From Patiriisocius marinistellae (lineage in GTDB: Bacteria; Bacteroidota; Bacteroidia; Flavobacteriales; Flavobacteriaceae): 64,000 nt of DNA. Shown here in pieces: positions 63,336 through 64,000 of the stretch. The position numbers were made by a program, and so were the translations under genes. The stretch is taken from NCBI RefSeq assembly GCF_009014635.1, contig NZ_BKCF01000001.1, positions 744,001 through 808,000 on the forward strand, read 5' to 3'. The notes beneath the pieces are model-generated. The model did not search any database. It had not been told where the DNA came from and saw nothing but the letters and a program-made list of their open reading frames with translations. Positions within the stretch are counted from its first letter, which is position 1. Each line of letters begins with the position of its first letter.

Positions 63336-63400
63336 ACAATCTACAAATAACAAATGGACTTTTATCCTTTTTTTAGTGAACGCATACTTTTTTTAGTGAA
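63336..63400 (-). promoter_or_regulatory. Direct-repeat site E plus promoter, upstream of the LytTR regulator
   Basis: On the minus strand TTCACTAAAA (63400-63391), N10, TTCACTAAAA (63380-63371), then 27 bp to TAGATTGT (63343-63336), with no good -33 box (GGAT at 63367-63364). The TTG start follows 25 bp later. A missing -33 box next to perfect repeats suggests an activator-dependent promoter. Confidence 0.75.
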
Positions 63401-63406
63401 TAAATT

Positions 63407-64000
63407 TTATAAGATTTCAAAACGCATCATTACCACTTTTGCTTCTGTGCCTTTTGGAGATGCAGGTAGGAGTGTGAGAGTTGCTTTTAATTTTTTACAT
63501 AAACCTTCGATTAATTGAAGTCCAAAAGAGCTATCCTTAACTTTAGGGGGCATTCCTTTGCCATTATCTGTTACCGTTAATACTAGAGTTGCCGCTTGTT
63601 TTTTAAATGAAATATGTAATAAACTGTTTTCAGTTACAGGATGAAACGCATGTTTTAAAACGTTTGTAATTAATTCGTTTAAAATTAGGCCTAAAGGTGT
63701 TATTGTTTCAATGTCTAGCAATAAAGATTGTGCATCTACTTTATATTTGAGTTTTGTGGTTTCAAATTGATGACTTTCTATAACATCTTTTGTAAAATCT
63801 TCGATATATTCTTTACTATCAATACCAACTAATTTGTTTTTACTATAAAGTTTTTGATGAATAAGTACCATAGAGCGCACTCTATTTTGAGCTTCTTTTA
63901 TGGCTATTTTAGCTTCAGCGTCTTGTGCGGTTTCACTTTGAATAAAAAGCAATGAGCTTACCATTTGAAAGCTGTTTTTTACTCTGTGATGTGTTTCTCT
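63407..64000 (-). CDS. Sensor histidine kinase, HisKA_2 type; 5' part outside window
   Basis: The frame is open to the right edge (at least 197 residues visible, C-terminal part). The dimerisation helix THHRVKNSFQMVSSLLFIQ matches HisKA_2, with the phospho-acceptor His codon at 63988-63986. It continues QNRVRSMVLIHQKLYSKNKLVGIDSKEYI and the HATPase domain with GLILNELITNVLKHAF, TVTDNGKGMP and SFGLQLIEGLCKKL. It is the upstream neighbour and probable partner of the LytTR regulator. Sensor domains lie beyond the window. Confidence 0.93.
   Translation of the reverse strand, partial: RETHHRVKNSFQMVSSLLFIQSETAQDAEAKIAIKEAQNRVRSMVLIHQKLYSKNKLVGIDSKEYIEDFTKDVIESHQFETTKLKYKVDAQSLLLDIETITPLGLILNELITNVLKHAFHPVTENSLLHISFKKQAATLVLTVTDNGKGMPPKVKDSSFGLQLIEGLCKKLKATLTLLPASPKGTEAKVVMMRFEIL

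Noticed and set aside
1-64000. CRISPR array, prophage, integrase or complete IS element
   Set aside because: Searched by eye for regularly spaced repeats and transposase or integrase motifs; none found. The S74 and tail-fibre-like domains are in secreted host-type proteins without other phage genes.

Overview
The window looks like the chromosome of a member of the Flavobacteriaceae (Bacteroidota), probably marine. The evidence is low GC, signal peptides ending in QN/AQ, several proteins with type IX secretion (T9SS) C-terminal sorting domains, TTTG-N19-TAnnTTTG promoters, few obvious Shine-Dalgarno sites, the gene order rplM-rpsI-rpsB-tsf ... pyrH-frr, and sensor kinases built on TPR repeats. 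I cannot name the genus from sequence alone.

Layout. 1-4.1 kb: end of a membrane-fusion protein and an RND efflux pump. 4.1-7.4 kb: a TPR histidine kinase/NarL-type regulator pair, a possible 38-aa membrane peptide and a retropepsin-like protein. 7.5-9.5 kb: TatD hydrolase, type I asparaginase, tRNA-Ser(GGA). 9.9-13.1 kb: ExbB / small membrane protein / two ExbD proteins, then a PorT-like barrel. 13.1-27 kb: mostly minus-strand housekeeping genes (PAP2-like membrane protein, rpoN, asnS, MMPL transporter, DUF5686-like barrel, frr, pyrH, tsf, rpsB, rpsI, rplM), interrupted by one plus-strand secreted M23 peptidase. 27.2-36 kb: pyruvate carboxylase, a divergent kinase-fold protein, a secreted PETase-like alpha/beta hydrolase, and polA. 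36-52.4 kb: an accessory region with a T9SS protein, a dockerin-like protein, a TPR-CHAT protease next to an ECF sigma factor and a TPR membrane protein, and a paralogous set of secreted proteins sharing one N-terminal domain but carrying different C-termini (C1q-like, Calx-beta/GATase-like, S74 chaperone), including one decayed copy. 52.6-57.2 kb: a cyanophycin module (isoaspartyl peptidase, cyanophycinase, cyanophycin synthetase). 57.3-59.2 kb: a lipoprotein and two secreted proteins. 59.4-64 kb: two sensor kinase/LytTR regulator pairs.

Main result. Five places (about 39.6, 49.4, 52.5, 62.5 and 63.4 kb) carry two 10-bp direct repeats, consensus TTCACTAAAA on the minus strand, with an exact 20-bp period. 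Each lies 27-28 bp upstream of a TAnnTTTA-type -7 box. Four stand directly in front of genes: the dockerin-like/T9SS pair, two operons of the shared-domain surface proteins, and a LytTR response regulator. The fifth has no gene behind it but is followed after about 170 bp by an intrinsic terminator, suggesting a small RNA. I infer a LytTR-type two-component regulon that autoregulates and controls secreted surface proteins plus an sRNA.

A second unexplained signal is the 10-mer CTTCGGAAAT. I count 16 exact copies on both strands, ten of them in intergenic DNA, where well under one copy would be expected by chance.

All functions are assigned by reading motifs and remembered family features; no database search was run.
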